A DNA stretch of 64,000 nucleotides from Chlorobiaceae bacterium (GTDB taxonomy: Bacteria; Bacteroidota; Chlorobiia; Chlorobiales; Chlorobiaceae), in contig JAAXWS010000010.1 of the NCBI GenBank assembly GCA_013334865.1, forward strand, positions 47,737-111,736, given 5' to 3'. Position 1 is the first letter of the stretch, and each line of letters begins with the position of its first letter. Both the position numbers and the translations under genes were made by a program. This document shows positions 55,806 to 64,000 of the stretch, one piece after another. Below the pieces are notes generated by a model, which made no database searches, was not told the origin of the DNA, and saw only the letters and a program-made list of their open reading frames with translations.

Positions 55806-55879
55806 TGAGAATAGAAGGACTCGAACCTTCGACCCTCTGCTTAAAAGGCAGATGCTCTAACCAACTGAGCTATATTCTC
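55806..55879 (-). tRNA. tRNA-Lys(TTT)
   Basis: 74 nt: acceptor GAGAATA/TATTCTC, D-arm TAGCTCAGTTGGTTAGAGC, anticodon stem TCTGC/GCAGA with loop CTTTTAA giving TTT, T-arm with GAAGGTTCGAGTCCTTC. CCA is not encoded. Lies 39 bases upstream of tRNA-Leu on the same strand. Confidence 0.95.
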
Positions 55880-55906
55880 AACCAAGCTTCCAGCCTCAGT
55901 GCAGGC

Positions 55907-56014
55907 TTACTTGTTCTGGTACCTCAAACGCTTCTTGTGCCTGTTCTTACGGCGCATCTTCTTGCGTTTGTGCACGGCCATCTTATGGCGTTTTCTTTTC
56001 TTTCCGCAGGGCAT
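55907..56014 (-). CDS. 35-aa basic protein, AURKAIP1/COX24-like
   Basis: 35 residues beginning MPCGKKRKRHKMAVHKRKKM and ending LRYQNK, more than half Lys/Arg/His. The pattern KRHKMxxHKRKKxxRKNRHKK is that of AURKAIP1/COX24 (mS38-like) proteins, small basic ribosome-associated proteins found in mitochondria and in Bacteroidota/Chlorobiota. AGGAACG precedes the ATG. It starts the transcript that continues into the two tRNAs and would be missed by a 60-residue cutoff. Confidence 0.85.
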   Translation of the reverse strand: MPCGKKRKRHKMAVHKRKKMRRKNRHKKRLRYQNK

Positions 56015-56238
56015 GAATTTTCGTTCCTGTGTTTTTTAAAGGCAAGTAATATAGGGCCTTCACCCCATACTACCAAGCAAAAAATTGCCGGCAGCTTTTT
56101 TTTCTCACCAACCGCCGCCGGGTCTGAATTATGGGTCGAATGGCATAGGTCCTTAGGACTTATGAGAGCTATGAATGAGCCCTGTAAACCTTTCCAAGGA
56201 ACACTGAGCGCTGTTTTGATCGTCGTAAGCAACCCGAG

Positions 56239-56272
56239 GGCAAGGCGGACGGAGCGCAAAAACCGGAATACT
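56239..56272. repeat. Dispersed repeat element, copy 2
   Basis: Matches the element at 48585 exactly over the first 18 bases, then AACCGGA in register. The remainder differs, so this copy is probably degraded. Confidence 0.5.
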
Positions 56273-56397
56273 TCAGGAAGGGGGCGACCATCAGATCACT
56301 TGTTTTTGCAGTTCTCTTCAACAACCCCGCCACAGCGTCCCGCATTCAGGAGGGTTTTAACCCGACGGACATTCAACTCTTACATTCTCTTGTGTTG

Positions 56398-56417
56398 CCC
56401 CGGGCTTCAGCCCGGGG
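56398..56417. repeat. REP-like hairpin
   Basis: Arms CCCCGGGCT and AGCCCCGGG-type complement (AGCCCGGGG) with a TC loop, 18 bases before the rho stop side. Related in core and loop to the hairpin at 44439-44464. It may also end rho transcripts. Confidence 0.6.
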
Positions 56418-56435
56418 GACAGATCAAAACAGCAC

Positions 56436-57725
56436 TCAAGCGTTCATGTACTTGAAGAACTCCTTGTTGTCCTTCGTCTCGACGATCTTTTCCCGCATGA
56501 ACTCCATGCACTCTATCGGGTTCTTGTCGCCAAGGTACTTGCGCAGCAGCCAGGTGCGCGAAAGCTGGTCCTGGGTGAACAGCAGCTCCTCCTTGCGGGT
56601 TCCCGAGCGGAGGATGTCGATAGACGGGAATATGCGGCGCTCGGAAAGGCGCCTGTCGAGGGCGAGCTCCATGTTGCCGGTACCCTTGAACTCCTCGAAG
56701 ATGACGTCGTCCATACGTGAGCCTGTATCGACAAGCGCCGTGGCGATAATGGTCAGGCTGCCGCCCTCCTCGATGTTCCTGGCAGCGCCGAAGAATCGCT
56801 TCGGCTTGGTCAGCGCGTTGGCATCGATACCGCCGGAAAGGATCTTGCCGGAGTGCGGGATGATCGTGTTGTGGGCACGGGCGAGGCGGGTGATCGAGTC
56901 AAGCAGGATCACGACGTCGCGGCCGACCTCGACCATGCGCTTGGCCTTCTCGAGCACCATGTCGGCGACCTGCACGTGACGTTCGGGGTCCTCGTCGAAG
57001 GTCGAACTGACCACCTCGGCGTCAACGCTGCGGGCCATGTCGGTGACCTCTTCGGGACGTTCGTCGATCAGCAGCACGATCAGGTAGACTTCCGGATGGT
57101 TCTTGATGATGGCGTTAGCGATCATCTGCAGCAGGATGGTCTTGCCGGTTTTCGGCTGGGCGACGATAAGGCCGCGCTGACCCTTGCCGATCGGCGTGAA
57201 GATGTCCATGATGCGGCCGGAGTATTCGTTCTGCCTCGTCTCGAGCTTGAGGCGCTCGTGCGGAAACAGCGGCGTCAGGTTCTCGAAGTATGGCCGGGTC
57301 CTGGTAACCTCGGGATCCTTGTCGTTGATCGTGTTGATCTTCAGCAGCGCAAAGAAGCGCTCCCCCTCCTTCGGCGCCCTGACCTGACCGGAAACGGTGT
57401 CGCCGGTACGCATGTTGAACCGCTTGATCTGCGAAGGGGAAACATAGATATCGTCGGGAGAGGAGAGGTAGTTGTAGTTCGAGGAGCGAAGGAAACCGTA
57501 CCCTTCGGGAATGACCTGCAGGACGCCGGTATTGACCATCACCTGCCCGTTCTCGGAATCAGCATTCTTCAGTGACTGGGCCTCGATGATCTTGTAGATC
57601 AGCTCCTCCTTGCGGAAGCCGGCGATGGTCACGCCGAGTTCCTTGGCCATCTCGTTCAGTTCATGGACCTTCTTCTTCTGGAGCATGTTGATGTCCAGAC
57701 CCTTTGCTACCGGAGTATTCGACAT
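56436..57725 (-). CDS. rho: Transcription termination factor Rho
   Basis: 429 residues from ATG 57725; a TTG five codons upstream is ignored. An N-terminal SAP-like helix pair ([20 protein letters not shown]), a cold-shock RNA-binding fold ([20 protein letters not shown]), the P-loop [15 protein letters not shown], and [18 protein letters not shown] are all present. The hexameric helicase ends untranslated transcripts. No unusual insertion is seen. Confidence 0.97.
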   Translation of the reverse strand: MSNTPVAKGLDINMLQKKKVHELNEMAKELGVTIAGFRKEELIYKIIEAQSLKNADSENGQVMVNTGVLQVIPEGYGFLRSSNYNYLSSPDDIYVSPSQIKRFNMRTGDTVSGQVRAPKEGERFFALLKINTINDKDPEVTRTRPYFENLTPLFPHERLKLETRQNEYSGRIMDIFTPIGKGQRGLIVAQPKTGKTILLQMIANAIIKNHPEVYLIVLLIDERPEEVTDMARSVDAEVVSSTFDEDPERHVQVADMVLEKAKRMVEVGRDVVILLDSITRLARAHNTIIPHSGKILSGGIDANALTKPKRFFGAARNIEEGGSLTIIATALVDTGSRMDDVIFEEFKGTGNMELALDRRLSERRIFPSIDILRSGTRKEELLFTQDQLSRTWLLRKYLGDKNPIECMEFMREKIVETKDNKEFFKYMNA

Positions 57726-58012
57726 TATAAATTCTTTCAACTGGTTGTTAGGTATGCAGTGAGTACTCTGCCAGGAGACATTGAAGGGGGGGGAAATGGA
57801 AATTTCATGGCAGCCGGTCGACGGATATGTCGGGTAAAACCTGCATGGTTCAGAAAACGATGCGAAAGCCAGATACAGAAGCTGAATGAGGAAGACGGTG
57901 AATTGACCGGGATCGACAGAACAGTAACCTTGATCGGCTCTGACACTGAATTATGGAGAATTTCAGAGAAGTTGATTAAGATATAAAATTTTCAGACAAA
58001 ACGTATGAATCA
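57726..58012. other. Gap between folC and rho
   Basis: 287 bases. Contains a G8 run near 57786-57793 and an open frame of about 100 codons with no ribosome site or family likeness. It presumably carries the rho promoter and the end of the folC transcript. No hairpin terminator is evident. Confidence 0.4.
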
Positions 58013-59314
58013 TCACGCACCGGCCCCCGAAAGCTTGCCGCAACCCCGATCAGCTGCGATCAGCGCTCCGGCCAGGAAGAACGAACCGGTCACCAGGATC
58101 AGGTCGTCGGGTTTCGCTTTCGAGCAGAGAAGGTCGAACCCCTGGACGACCGTCCCGCACACCTGCACCTCGGCCACGCCGGCATCCCGGCAAAGCCCGG
58201 CGAGCGCTTCGGGCGAGAGGCTTCGTTCGGTCGGCAGCCCGACCGTGGCCACCATGCGGGCAAGCTTCCCGACAGGCCGGACGATGCCCGCCGCATCCTT
58301 GTCGGCCGCAACCCCGATCAGCACGTAGAGGTCGCGGAATGCGCCACGGATCTCGCGGAGGGCCTCGAAGCTCTTTTCCATCCCGGCGGGATTGTGGGAG
58401 ACGTCGAGCATGACGATCGGACGGGTCGACACCTGTTCGAGCCTTGCACGGTATCCCGACGCAGCGAGCTCTGACAACCCGGTTTCGATATCGCTCCAGC
58501 CGATCCCCTCCGACCTTGCCGCCATGACTGCAAGCGTCACGTTCGAGGCGTGAAACGAACCGGTGAGCGGCACATCCAGCTCCCGGCCTCCTGCGGAATC
58601 GAGCGTAACCTCGAGGCTTAGGCGAGCGGGCCGGACGCCGGAGACCGTGAAGGATGCGTCTCGGCCGGCGACGTAGAGCGGGGCCTCATGCATTGCCGCC
58701 TCCCGGACGATCTCACCGAACGCCTCCGGGTCGTCAACGGCCGTGAACACCTTCGAGCCGGGCTTGATGATGGCCGCCTTCTCGGCGGCGATCTGCTGGA
58801 CGGTGTCTCCCAGCCAAACCGTATGGTCGAGCCCGATGGAGGGGATGATGACGATATCCCCGGCCACGGCATTGGTTGCATCGAGCCGGCCGCCCATCCC
58901 GGTCTCGATCACGGAGGCCTCGACCCCCTCCTCGGCGAACCAGGCCAGCGCCATCGCGGTGGTCACCTCGAAAAAGGTCGCCCCGATCTCCGTGACCAGC
59001 CCCTTCAGGCGGGTACAGTAGCCGGCGATCCGCTCCCTGGGTATCTGACGTCCGTCGATGCGGATCCGTTCGGTGAAATCCACCAGGTGCGGCGAGGTGA
59101 ACAGGCCGGTCTTCCTGCCGGAAGCCGTGAAGATCGACGCCATGCAGGCCGCGACGGTCCCCTTGCCGTTGGTCCCGGCGATGTGCACCACCCTGCCCAG
59201 CAGCTTTTCCGGGTTGCCGAGCTCACGCAGCAGCAACTGGATGCGGTCGAGCCCGGGCCTGATGCCGAAGCGGTGGAGCGGATAAAGAAAATCGATGGCT
59301 TCCTGGTAATCCAC
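58013..59314 (-). CDS. folC: Folylpolyglutamate/dihydrofolate synthase
   Basis: 433 residues. P-loop VVHIAGTNGKGTVAACMASI, the omega-loop and FTSPHLVDFTERIRIDG, and the C-terminal MLDVSHNPAGMEKSFEAL are typical of FolC. It adds glutamate to folates. The start lies eight bases after the ruvA stop. Confidence 0.96.
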   Translation of the reverse strand: MDYQEAIDFLYPLHRFGIRPGLDRIQLLLRELGNPEKLLGRVVHIAGTNGKGTVAACMASIFTASGRKTGLFTSPHLVDFTERIRIDGRQIPRERIAGYCTRLKGLVTEIGATFFEVTTAMALAWFAEEGVEASVIETGMGGRLDATNAVAGDIVIIPSIGLDHTVWLGDTVQQIAAEKAAIIKPGSKVFTAVDDPEAFGEIVREAAMHEAPLYVAGRDASFTVSGVRPARLSLEVTLDSAGGRELDVPLTGSFHASNVTLAVMAARSEGIGWSDIETGLSELAASGYRARLEQVSTRPIVMLDVSHNPAGMEKSFEALREIRGAFRDLYVLIGVAADKDAAGIVRPVGKLARMVATVGLPTERSLSPEALAGLCRDAGVAEVQVCGTVVQGFDLLCSKAKPDDLILVTGSFFLAGALIAADRGCGKLSGAGA

Positions 59315-59321
59315 TGTCTGC

Positions 59322-59924
59322 TCAAGGATTGCGGATTGCTGCCAGGCAGGATTTCACCACCTCCTCGACCGAGAGGCCCGGTGTGGCTTCAAGCACTGCC
59401 GACACGGCCTTCTGGGCAAGAGGCTTCGGAAAGCCGAGGGTCATGAGCGCCGCAAGGGCATCCTCGGTCAGCAGGCGGTCACGACCGGCAGGCTGCGTAT
59501 CGCCGACGGATGCCGGCTGGATCCTGAGGATCTTGTCCCTCAGTTCGAGGATGATGCGGGCGGCCGTCTTCTTGCCGACCCCGCTGATCCCGTAAAGGGT
59601 TTCCGGCCGGTTGGAGACGATCGCCTCCTGGATCTCCACAACCTTCAGCCCCGACAGCACGGCAATGGCCAGCTTGGGCCCCACCCCGGAAATGGAGAGC
59701 AGGAGCCGGAAGAGCTGGAGCTCCTCGGGATCGAGGAAGCCGAACAGCTGGTGTGCGTCCTCGCGGACCTGGTAATGGGTGTGGAGGCAAACCTCTGCGC
59801 CCGGAGCCGGCAGACGCCTGCTGGTGCCCGCAGAGATGTGGAGCCGGTAGCCGATACCGGACGCCTCGACAACCGCCTCGTCCTGCGAAGCCGTTATCAA
59901 CTCACCCCTGATGAATGCGAACAT
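59322..59924 (-). CDS. ruvA: Holliday junction helicase subunit RuvA
   Basis: 200 residues. The OB-fold N-terminus MFAFIRGELITASQDEAVVE, two helix-hairpin-helix motifs (LLLSISGVGPKLAIAVLSGL and LYGISGVGKKTAARIILELR) and the C-terminal RuvB-binding domain are all visible. It holds four-way junctions while RuvB drives branch migration. ruvB is not adjacent. Operon with folC. Confidence 0.97.
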   Translation of the reverse strand: MFAFIRGELITASQDEAVVEASGIGYRLHISAGTSRRLPAPGAEVCLHTHYQVREDAHQLFGFLDPEELQLFRLLLSISGVGPKLAIAVLSGLKVVEIQEAIVSNRPETLYGISGVGKKTAARIILELRDKILRIQPASVGDTQPAGRDRLLTEDALAALMTLGFPKPLAQKAVSAVLEATPGLSVEEVVKSCLAAIRNP

Positions 59925-60049
59925 GACGGACTGGATGGAATGTACCCGGCCTTCGATCGCGATGCCGTCGGAGACGGATCATGCGTGAAGGCCGGAGATA
60001 CGGTATAAGAAGATATTCCCGCCCGAAGCGGGACGACGGCCGGGAGGGA

Positions 60050-60328
60050 TCAGCTGGCCTTCGGCTCGTAGTTGTTCAGGATCCTGGTCAGCTGCGCCTT
60101 CTTGCGTGAAGCCTTGTTGGCGTGGATGTAACGCTTGACGCCAAGGCGGTCCAGCTTCTGCACGGCCGAACGGTATGCAGCCTCGACCTCGCTTTTCTGC
60201 GCGTTGGCGGCGATGAGCTTCTGCATGTCCTTCAGGAGGTTCTTAAGCTCCTTTTTCCTCGCCTTGTTTCTTTCATTCCTGCGCGAAGCCTGTCTGAGTC
60301 TTTTTTCGGCTGATTTGTGTAAAGGCAT
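60050..60328 (-). CDS. rpsT: 30S ribosomal protein S20
   Basis: 92 residues, highly basic: [20 protein letters not shown] at the start and [20 protein letters not shown] near the end, the S20 helix pattern. It binds the 5' domain of 16S rRNA early in assembly. It stands alone. Confidence 0.96.
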   Translation of the reverse strand: MPLHKSAEKRLRQASRRNERNKARKKELKNLLKDMQKLIAANAQKSEVEAAYRSAVQKLDRLGVKRYIHANKASRKKAQLTRILNNYEPKAS

Positions 60329-60456
60329 AACCTTGTGCTGTTAATGTCTTGCGAAGTCTGGTAAACTGGTGCTTGTGCGGTTTCCGCAACAAAAGGACCC
60401 TAATATACAACAATGCATTGAAAAGCAAAAAACCGGAATCAGAAATCTTGACCCCA

Positions 60457-60582
60457 CTATCCACTATCCACTATCCACTATCCACTATCCACTATCCACT
60501 ATCCACTATCCACTATCCACTATCCACTATCCACTATCAACTATCAACTATCAACTATCAACTATCAACTATCAACTATCAA
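60457..60582 (+). repeat. Heptamer tandem array (18 units)
   Basis: Eleven CTATCCA units (60457-60533) followed without a break by seven CTATCAA units (60534-60582), 126 bp in all. Lies in the 315-bp gap before glmM. The reverse complement TGGATAG is one base from the TGGATAA units at 36153-36173. Unit length is not a multiple of three. Confidence 0.95.
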
Positions 60583-60643
60583 CTGCTTATATTTCCCGCA
60601 TCATGGAACGAACCCAAACCATTCACCGCAAACCATAGCAAGC

Positions 60644-62092
60644 ATGAGTCTGATGATCAGCGTTTCCGGCATCCGCGGAGTCGTCGGCAAAAGCCTGACT
60701 CCGGAGAACCTGACGGCCTTCACGATGGCGTTCGCCGCGTGGACCTCGCGCCGCAAGCGGGCCCGCGGCGGCCAGGATGCCCTCGCAAAACCCAGGATCG
60801 TCATCGGCAGGGACACCCGTCCCACCGGCGCGACGATCACCGAACTGGTGGCAAGCACCCTTGCGCTCTGCGGCTGCGACGTCGTCGACCTCGGCATGGC
60901 GACCACGCCGACCGTGGAGCTCGCCACGGCGGGAGAACAGGCCGACGGCGGGCTCATCGTCACGGCATCCCACAACCCGGTCGAATGGAACGCCCTGAAG
61001 ATGCTCGACGAAAAGGGCGAGTTCCTGCTCGCCGACGACGTCGAGCTCCTGCTCGAGATCGCCCGCGACCGCGCCTTCGAACCGGCCGGATGGGAGAAGC
61101 TCGGCAGCATCACCTCGAACGCATCCTACGACTCGAGGCACATCGACGGAATTCTCCGGCTGCCCTGCATCGACCGGGAGCTCATCGCCGGCATGGGCTT
61201 CCGCGTGCTGATAGACGCGGTCGAAGGGGCCGGCTCGTTCGTGCTGCCCGAGCTCTGCCGCCGGCTCGGCATCGCCGAGGTCAAGACCCTCGCCTGCCAG
61301 GGCACCGGCATCTTCCCGCGCAACCCGGAACCCGTCGAGGAGAACCTGCAGGGGACCATGGAGATCCTGCGCCGCGAAAGCTGCGACTTCGGGATCATCG
61401 TCGACCCCGACGCCGACCGCCTGGCCCTCGTCTGCGAAGACGGAACCCTCTTCGGCGAAGAGTACACCCTGGTCGCCTGCGCCGACTTCTACCTCAGGCA
61501 CCGCCCCGGTCCGGTCGTCAACAACCTCTCCAGCAGCCGCGCCCTGTCGGACATCGCGAAAAAACACGGCGTTGAATGCTTCAGCGCCAAGGTCGGCGAG
61601 GCCAACGTCTGCGAAGTGATGAAGGAGAAGGGCGCCACCATCGGCGGCGAGGGCAACGGCGGCGTCATCCTCCCGGAGCTGCACTACGGCCGCGATGCCC
61701 TTGCCGGCACAGCCCTGTTCGTGCAGGCGTTCGCCGAATGGAAGCGCGCGAACGGAGGAGGCACCCTTTCGGAGTTCCGCCGCACCTTCCCCGCCTACTT
61801 CATGGCGAAAAAGAAGGTCGTGCTCGACCGGATGTCCAAAGAGCGGATCGACGCCATCTTCACATCGGTCGCCGCGAGCCATCCCGAGGCCTCGTCCAGC
61901 AGGATCGACGGACTGAAGCTCGACTTCCCTGAAGGGTGGGTGCACATGCGCGCATCGAACACCGAGCCCATCATCCGTATCTACACCGAAGCCGGTTCGA
62001 AGGAGCTTGCGGAATCGATGGCGGAACGCTTCATCGCCGGAATCAGGAGCGCCGCCGACGCGCTCGACGCGGCCGCCAAAGGACAGGCCTGA
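60644..62092 (+). CDS. glmM: Phosphoglucosamine mutase
   Basis: 482 residues. N-terminus [20 protein letters not shown], phosphoserine loop [19 protein letters not shown], metal loop [11 protein letters not shown], sugar loop GGEGNGGVI, and phosphate loop [13 protein letters not shown]. This GEGNGG form and ISVSGIRG start are typical of the bacterial/archaeal GlmM-like group. It converts GlcN-6-P to GlcN-1-P for UDP-GlcNAc. The ABC exporter starts four bases after its stop. Confidence 0.92.
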   Translation: MSLMISVSGIRGVVGKSLTPENLTAFTMAFAAWTSRRKRARGGQDALAKPRIVIGRDTRPTGATITELVASTLALCGCDVVDLGMATTPTVELATAGEQADGGLIVTASHNPVEWNALKMLDEKGEFLLADDVELLLEIARDRAFEPAGWEKLGSITSNASYDSRHIDGILRLPCIDRELIAGMGFRVLIDAVEGAGSFVLPELCRRLGIAEVKTLACQGTGIFPRNPEPVEENLQGTMEILRRESCDFGIIVDPDADRLALVCEDGTLFGEEYTLVACADFYLRHRPGPVVNNLSSSRALSDIAKKHGVECFSAKVGEANVCEVMKEKGATIGGEGNGGVILPELHYGRDALAGTALFVQAFAEWKRANGGGTLSEFRRTFPAYFMAKKKVVLDRMSKERIDAIFTSVAASHPEASSSRIDGLKLDFPEGWVHMRASNTEPIIRIYTEAGSKELAESMAERFIAGIRSAADALDAAAKGQA

Positions 62093-62096
62093 GGGC

Positions 62097-63923
62097 ATGG
62101 CGAGTACCGCAAAGCCGTCGGAAGGATTCCGCACACAGCAGGACGAGACGCTCAGCGGGAAGCAGAAAGGCTCGCTCGACCTGTACATCGTCAGGCGGCT
62201 GCTCGGCTACATCACCCCGTTCAAGGGGCTGATCGCGGGGGCGGTGGCGCTGACCGCCGGGGGCGCCATACTTGGCCCCCTGAGGCCCTGGCTCACCAGG
62301 ATCGCCATCGACGACTACATCGCGAGGGGCGACCGGCACGGACTGGCGATGATCAGCCTCGCCATGCTCGCCGTGGTGGTCCTCGACGGCCTTAAGCAGT
62401 ACCAGGCAACCTGGCTTACCGGCCTCATCGGTCAGAAGGCGGTGTTCAACCTGCGCATGGACATCTTCAGGCACCTGCAGCGCCTCCCCATCCGCTACTT
62501 CGACCGCAACCCGGTCGGGCGCCTCATCACCAGGACGACCAACGACGTCGAGGCACTCGACGAGATGCTCTCCAGCGGCCTGATCACCATCGTCGGCGAC
62601 ATCCTGCAGCTGGTCTTCATCGTGGTCATGATGTTCGCGAGCGACTGGCGGCTCACCTTCGTCGTCCTGAGCGTCCTGCCGCTGATGATCTGGTCGACCA
62701 TCGCCTTCAAGAACCGCGTCCGCCAGGCGTTCCTCGACGTCAGGACGCACCTGGCACGGCTCAACTCCTTTTTCCAGGAACATATCACCGGCATGAAGGT
62801 CGTCCAGCTTTTCGGCAGGGAGGAGCACGAGTTCAGGCTCCACGCAGGGATCAACGCCGACCACCGGGACGCCAACATCCGGACCGTCTTCTACTTCTCC
62901 ATCTACTACCCGCTGATCGAATTCCTGAGCTCGGTGACCGCGGGTCTCGTGGTCTGGTACAGCGCGTCGAGGCTCCTGAAGGCCGACCTCAGCGTGGGGG
63001 TGGTGGTCTCGTTCGTGCAGTATATCTGGCTCTTCTTCCGGCCGCTGCAGCACCTGTCGGACCGCTTCAACGTCCTCCAGACCGCAGTGACCAGCTCCGA
63101 CCGCATCTTCCGCCTGCTCGAGGAGCCGGTGGAACCCGAGCCGACGGCAACCGGGACGCAAACCCCCATGAGGCTCAACGACCGCATCGTCTTCGACGAC
63201 GTCTCGTTCGCCTACGACGGCGACAACCTGGTGCTGCGCGACATCTCCTTCGAGATCCGGGCAGGCCAGACCGTGGCCATCGTCGGCGCCACCGGCAGCG
63301 GCAAGACGACCCTCATCAACATCCTTTCAAGGTTCTACCCGATACGGCAGGGGCAGGTCACCATCGACGGCGTCGACCTTGCGGAGATCCCGGGCCCTGC
63401 GCTCCGCCGCCTCATCGGCGTCGTCATGCAGGAGGTCGTGCTCTTCACGGGCACCGTGCGTGAAAACCTCTGCTTCGGGGACCCGTCGATCACGGACGAA
63501 CGTATCAGGGAGGCCGCGCGGATCGTCGGCGCCGACCGCTTCATCGCGAAGCTGCCCGGCGGCTACGACTACCGCCTCAGGGAGAACGGCTCGGGGCTTT
63601 CGGCAGGCCAGAAGCAGCTGATCGCCTTCGTCAGGGCGCTGCTCTACAACCCCGACATCCTCGTGCTCGATGAAGCGACCAGCTCGGTCGACACGGAGAC
63701 CGAATCACTGATCGAACAGGCCACCGACCGGCTCATGAAGCACCGCACCTCGATCATCATCGCCCACCGCCTCTCGACCGTGCAGCATGCCGACAGGATC
63801 ATCGTGCTGCACAAGGGCACCATCCGAGAAACCGGCACCCACCAGGAACTGCTCGCCCGCAGGGGCCTCTACCACAAACTCTACCTCCTCCAGCACCCGG
63901 AGAGAAGCCGGGTGGATGGTTAA
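62097..63923 (+). CDS. MsbA-like ABC exporter, half-transporter
   Basis: 608 residues from ATG 62097 with GAGG upstream. Six membrane segments in residues about 40-330 are followed by an ATPase domain with Walker A VGATGSGKTT, signature GSGLSAGQKQLIAFVRALLY (LSAGQ instead of LSGGQ), Walker B ILVLDEATSSVD and the H-loop IIAHRLS. It probably works as a homodimer exporting lipid or peptide. The close position after glmM hints at envelope synthesis. Confidence 0.9.
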   Translation: MASTAKPSEGFRTQQDETLSGKQKGSLDLYIVRRLLGYITPFKGLIAGAVALTAGGAILGPLRPWLTRIAIDDYIARGDRHGLAMISLAMLAVVVLDGLKQYQATWLTGLIGQKAVFNLRMDIFRHLQRLPIRYFDRNPVGRLITRTTNDVEALDEMLSSGLITIVGDILQLVFIVVMMFASDWRLTFVVLSVLPLMIWSTIAFKNRVRQAFLDVRTHLARLNSFFQEHITGMKVVQLFGREEHEFRLHAGINADHRDANIRTVFYFSIYYPLIEFLSSVTAGLVVWYSASRLLKADLSVGVVVSFVQYIWLFFRPLQHLSDRFNVLQTAVTSSDRIFRLLEEPVEPEPTATGTQTPMRLNDRIVFDDVSFAYDGDNLVLRDISFEIRAGQTVAIVGATGSGKTTLINILSRFYPIRQGQVTIDGVDLAEIPGPALRRLIGVVMQEVVLFTGTVRENLCFGDPSITDERIREAARIVGADRFIAKLPGGYDYRLRENGSGLSAGQKQLIAFVRALLYNPDILVLDEATSSVDTETESLIEQATDRLMKHRTSIIIAHRLSTVQHADRIIVLHKGTIRETGTHQELLARRGLYHKLYLLQHPERSRVDG

Positions 63924-63924
63924 G

Positions 63925-64000
63925 AAAAAGCCTGGGGTCAGGCCTTGCAAAACTTGCATTCCGGAATGCAAGTTTTGCAAGGCCTGACCCCAGGCTTTTT
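63925..64000. repeat. Perfect 76-bp palindrome at window end
   Basis: Two 38-base arms without a loop, centred between 63962 and 63963, begin two bases after the ABC transporter stop codon. The outer part contains GGGGTCAGGCCTTGCAAAAC and its complement. Such ggggtcagg-ccttgc palindromes are reminiscent of REP-type elements mobilised by RAYT transposases. It could also act as a terminator because it ends in T5. Confidence 0.9.

Larger units (their letters stand above)
56015..56435. other. Gap with repeats between the 35-aa gene and rho
   Basis: About 420 bases without a convincing gene. It contains the dispersed GGCAAGGCGGACGGAGCG repeat (56239-56256) and a REP-like hairpin (56398-56417). 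An open frame from 55736 to 56455 crosses tRNA genes and is not coding. Confidence 0.5.

Noticed and set aside
55736..56455. A 239-codon plus-strand frame after the BFN gene
   Set aside because: It runs through tRNA-Lys and the 35-aa gene on the other strand and through repeats.
60457..60582. CRISPR array
   Set aside because: The unit is only 7 bp and there are no spacers or cas genes; it is a simple tandem repeat.

Overview
The window reads as a bacterial chromosome in which about 19.7 kb of mobile DNA lies next to about 44 kb of ordinary housekeeping genes. The core set suggests a green sulfur bacterium (Chlorobiota): GC-rich codon use, a BFN/UVR bifunctional nuclease, a 35-residue AURKAIP1/COX24-like basic protein of the kind common in Bacteroidota/Chlorobiota, lpxB and bamA implying an outer membrane, and many short intergenic minisatellites. 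No photosynthesis gene is present, so the phylum is an inference.

Region 1 (1-2.7 kb) holds scraps of an older element: a cluster of small minus-strand phage-like genes sharing a 25-bp operator-like site, a decayed XRE regulator fused end-to-end to a frameshifted integrase fragment, and an intact DUF4160/DUF2442 pair. Region 2 (2.78-19.7 kb) is a phage-like element whose genes nearly all lie on the minus strand. From right to left it has a tyrosine integrase beside tRNA-Phe, a frameshifted receiver-domain fragment, a short CI-type repressor facing a small early gene, three tandem AlpA-like regulators, a zinc-hook ATPase, RecT, an MBL-fold hydrolase, RusA, replication-type proteins, a DUF488 / methyltransferase-Mom-like / ParB-like cassette, terminase small and large subunits, portal and a MuF-type protein. 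Capsid and tail genes are absent after MuF, so the element is a truncated or satellite-like prophage.

Region 3 (19.8-64 kb) is core chromosome: tRNA-Phe, gltX; ftsH with a TSUP membrane protein and HU; nhaD with apt; mtaB; rodA; era; rpsA with cmk; ychF and murI; ispH with a large flavin/Fe-S oxidoreductase; lpxB; a phosphohexomutase; an ECF sigma factor with an anti-sigma-like protein, a small secreted protein and a Spy/CnrX-like protein; a flippase and nitrilase; kpsF; sucD; gatA; uppS and bamA; the BFN nuclease; tRNA-Leu and tRNA-Lys; the 35-residue protein; rho; ruvA and folC; rpsT; glmM and an ABC exporter. The window ends in a perfect 76-bp palindrome.

The strongest leads are: the three-gene DNA-modification or antirestriction cassette (6963-9416); a shared 55-bp promoter/operator module placed before that cassette and before two of the three AlpA copies; an A10 slippery run that would join portal to MuF by a -1 frameshift; a cmk gene that appears to start at ATC; phage recombination genes with an unusual ATPase and MBL-fold partner; and families of 7-bp and 9-bp intergenic repeats arranged as inverted pairs after stop codons.
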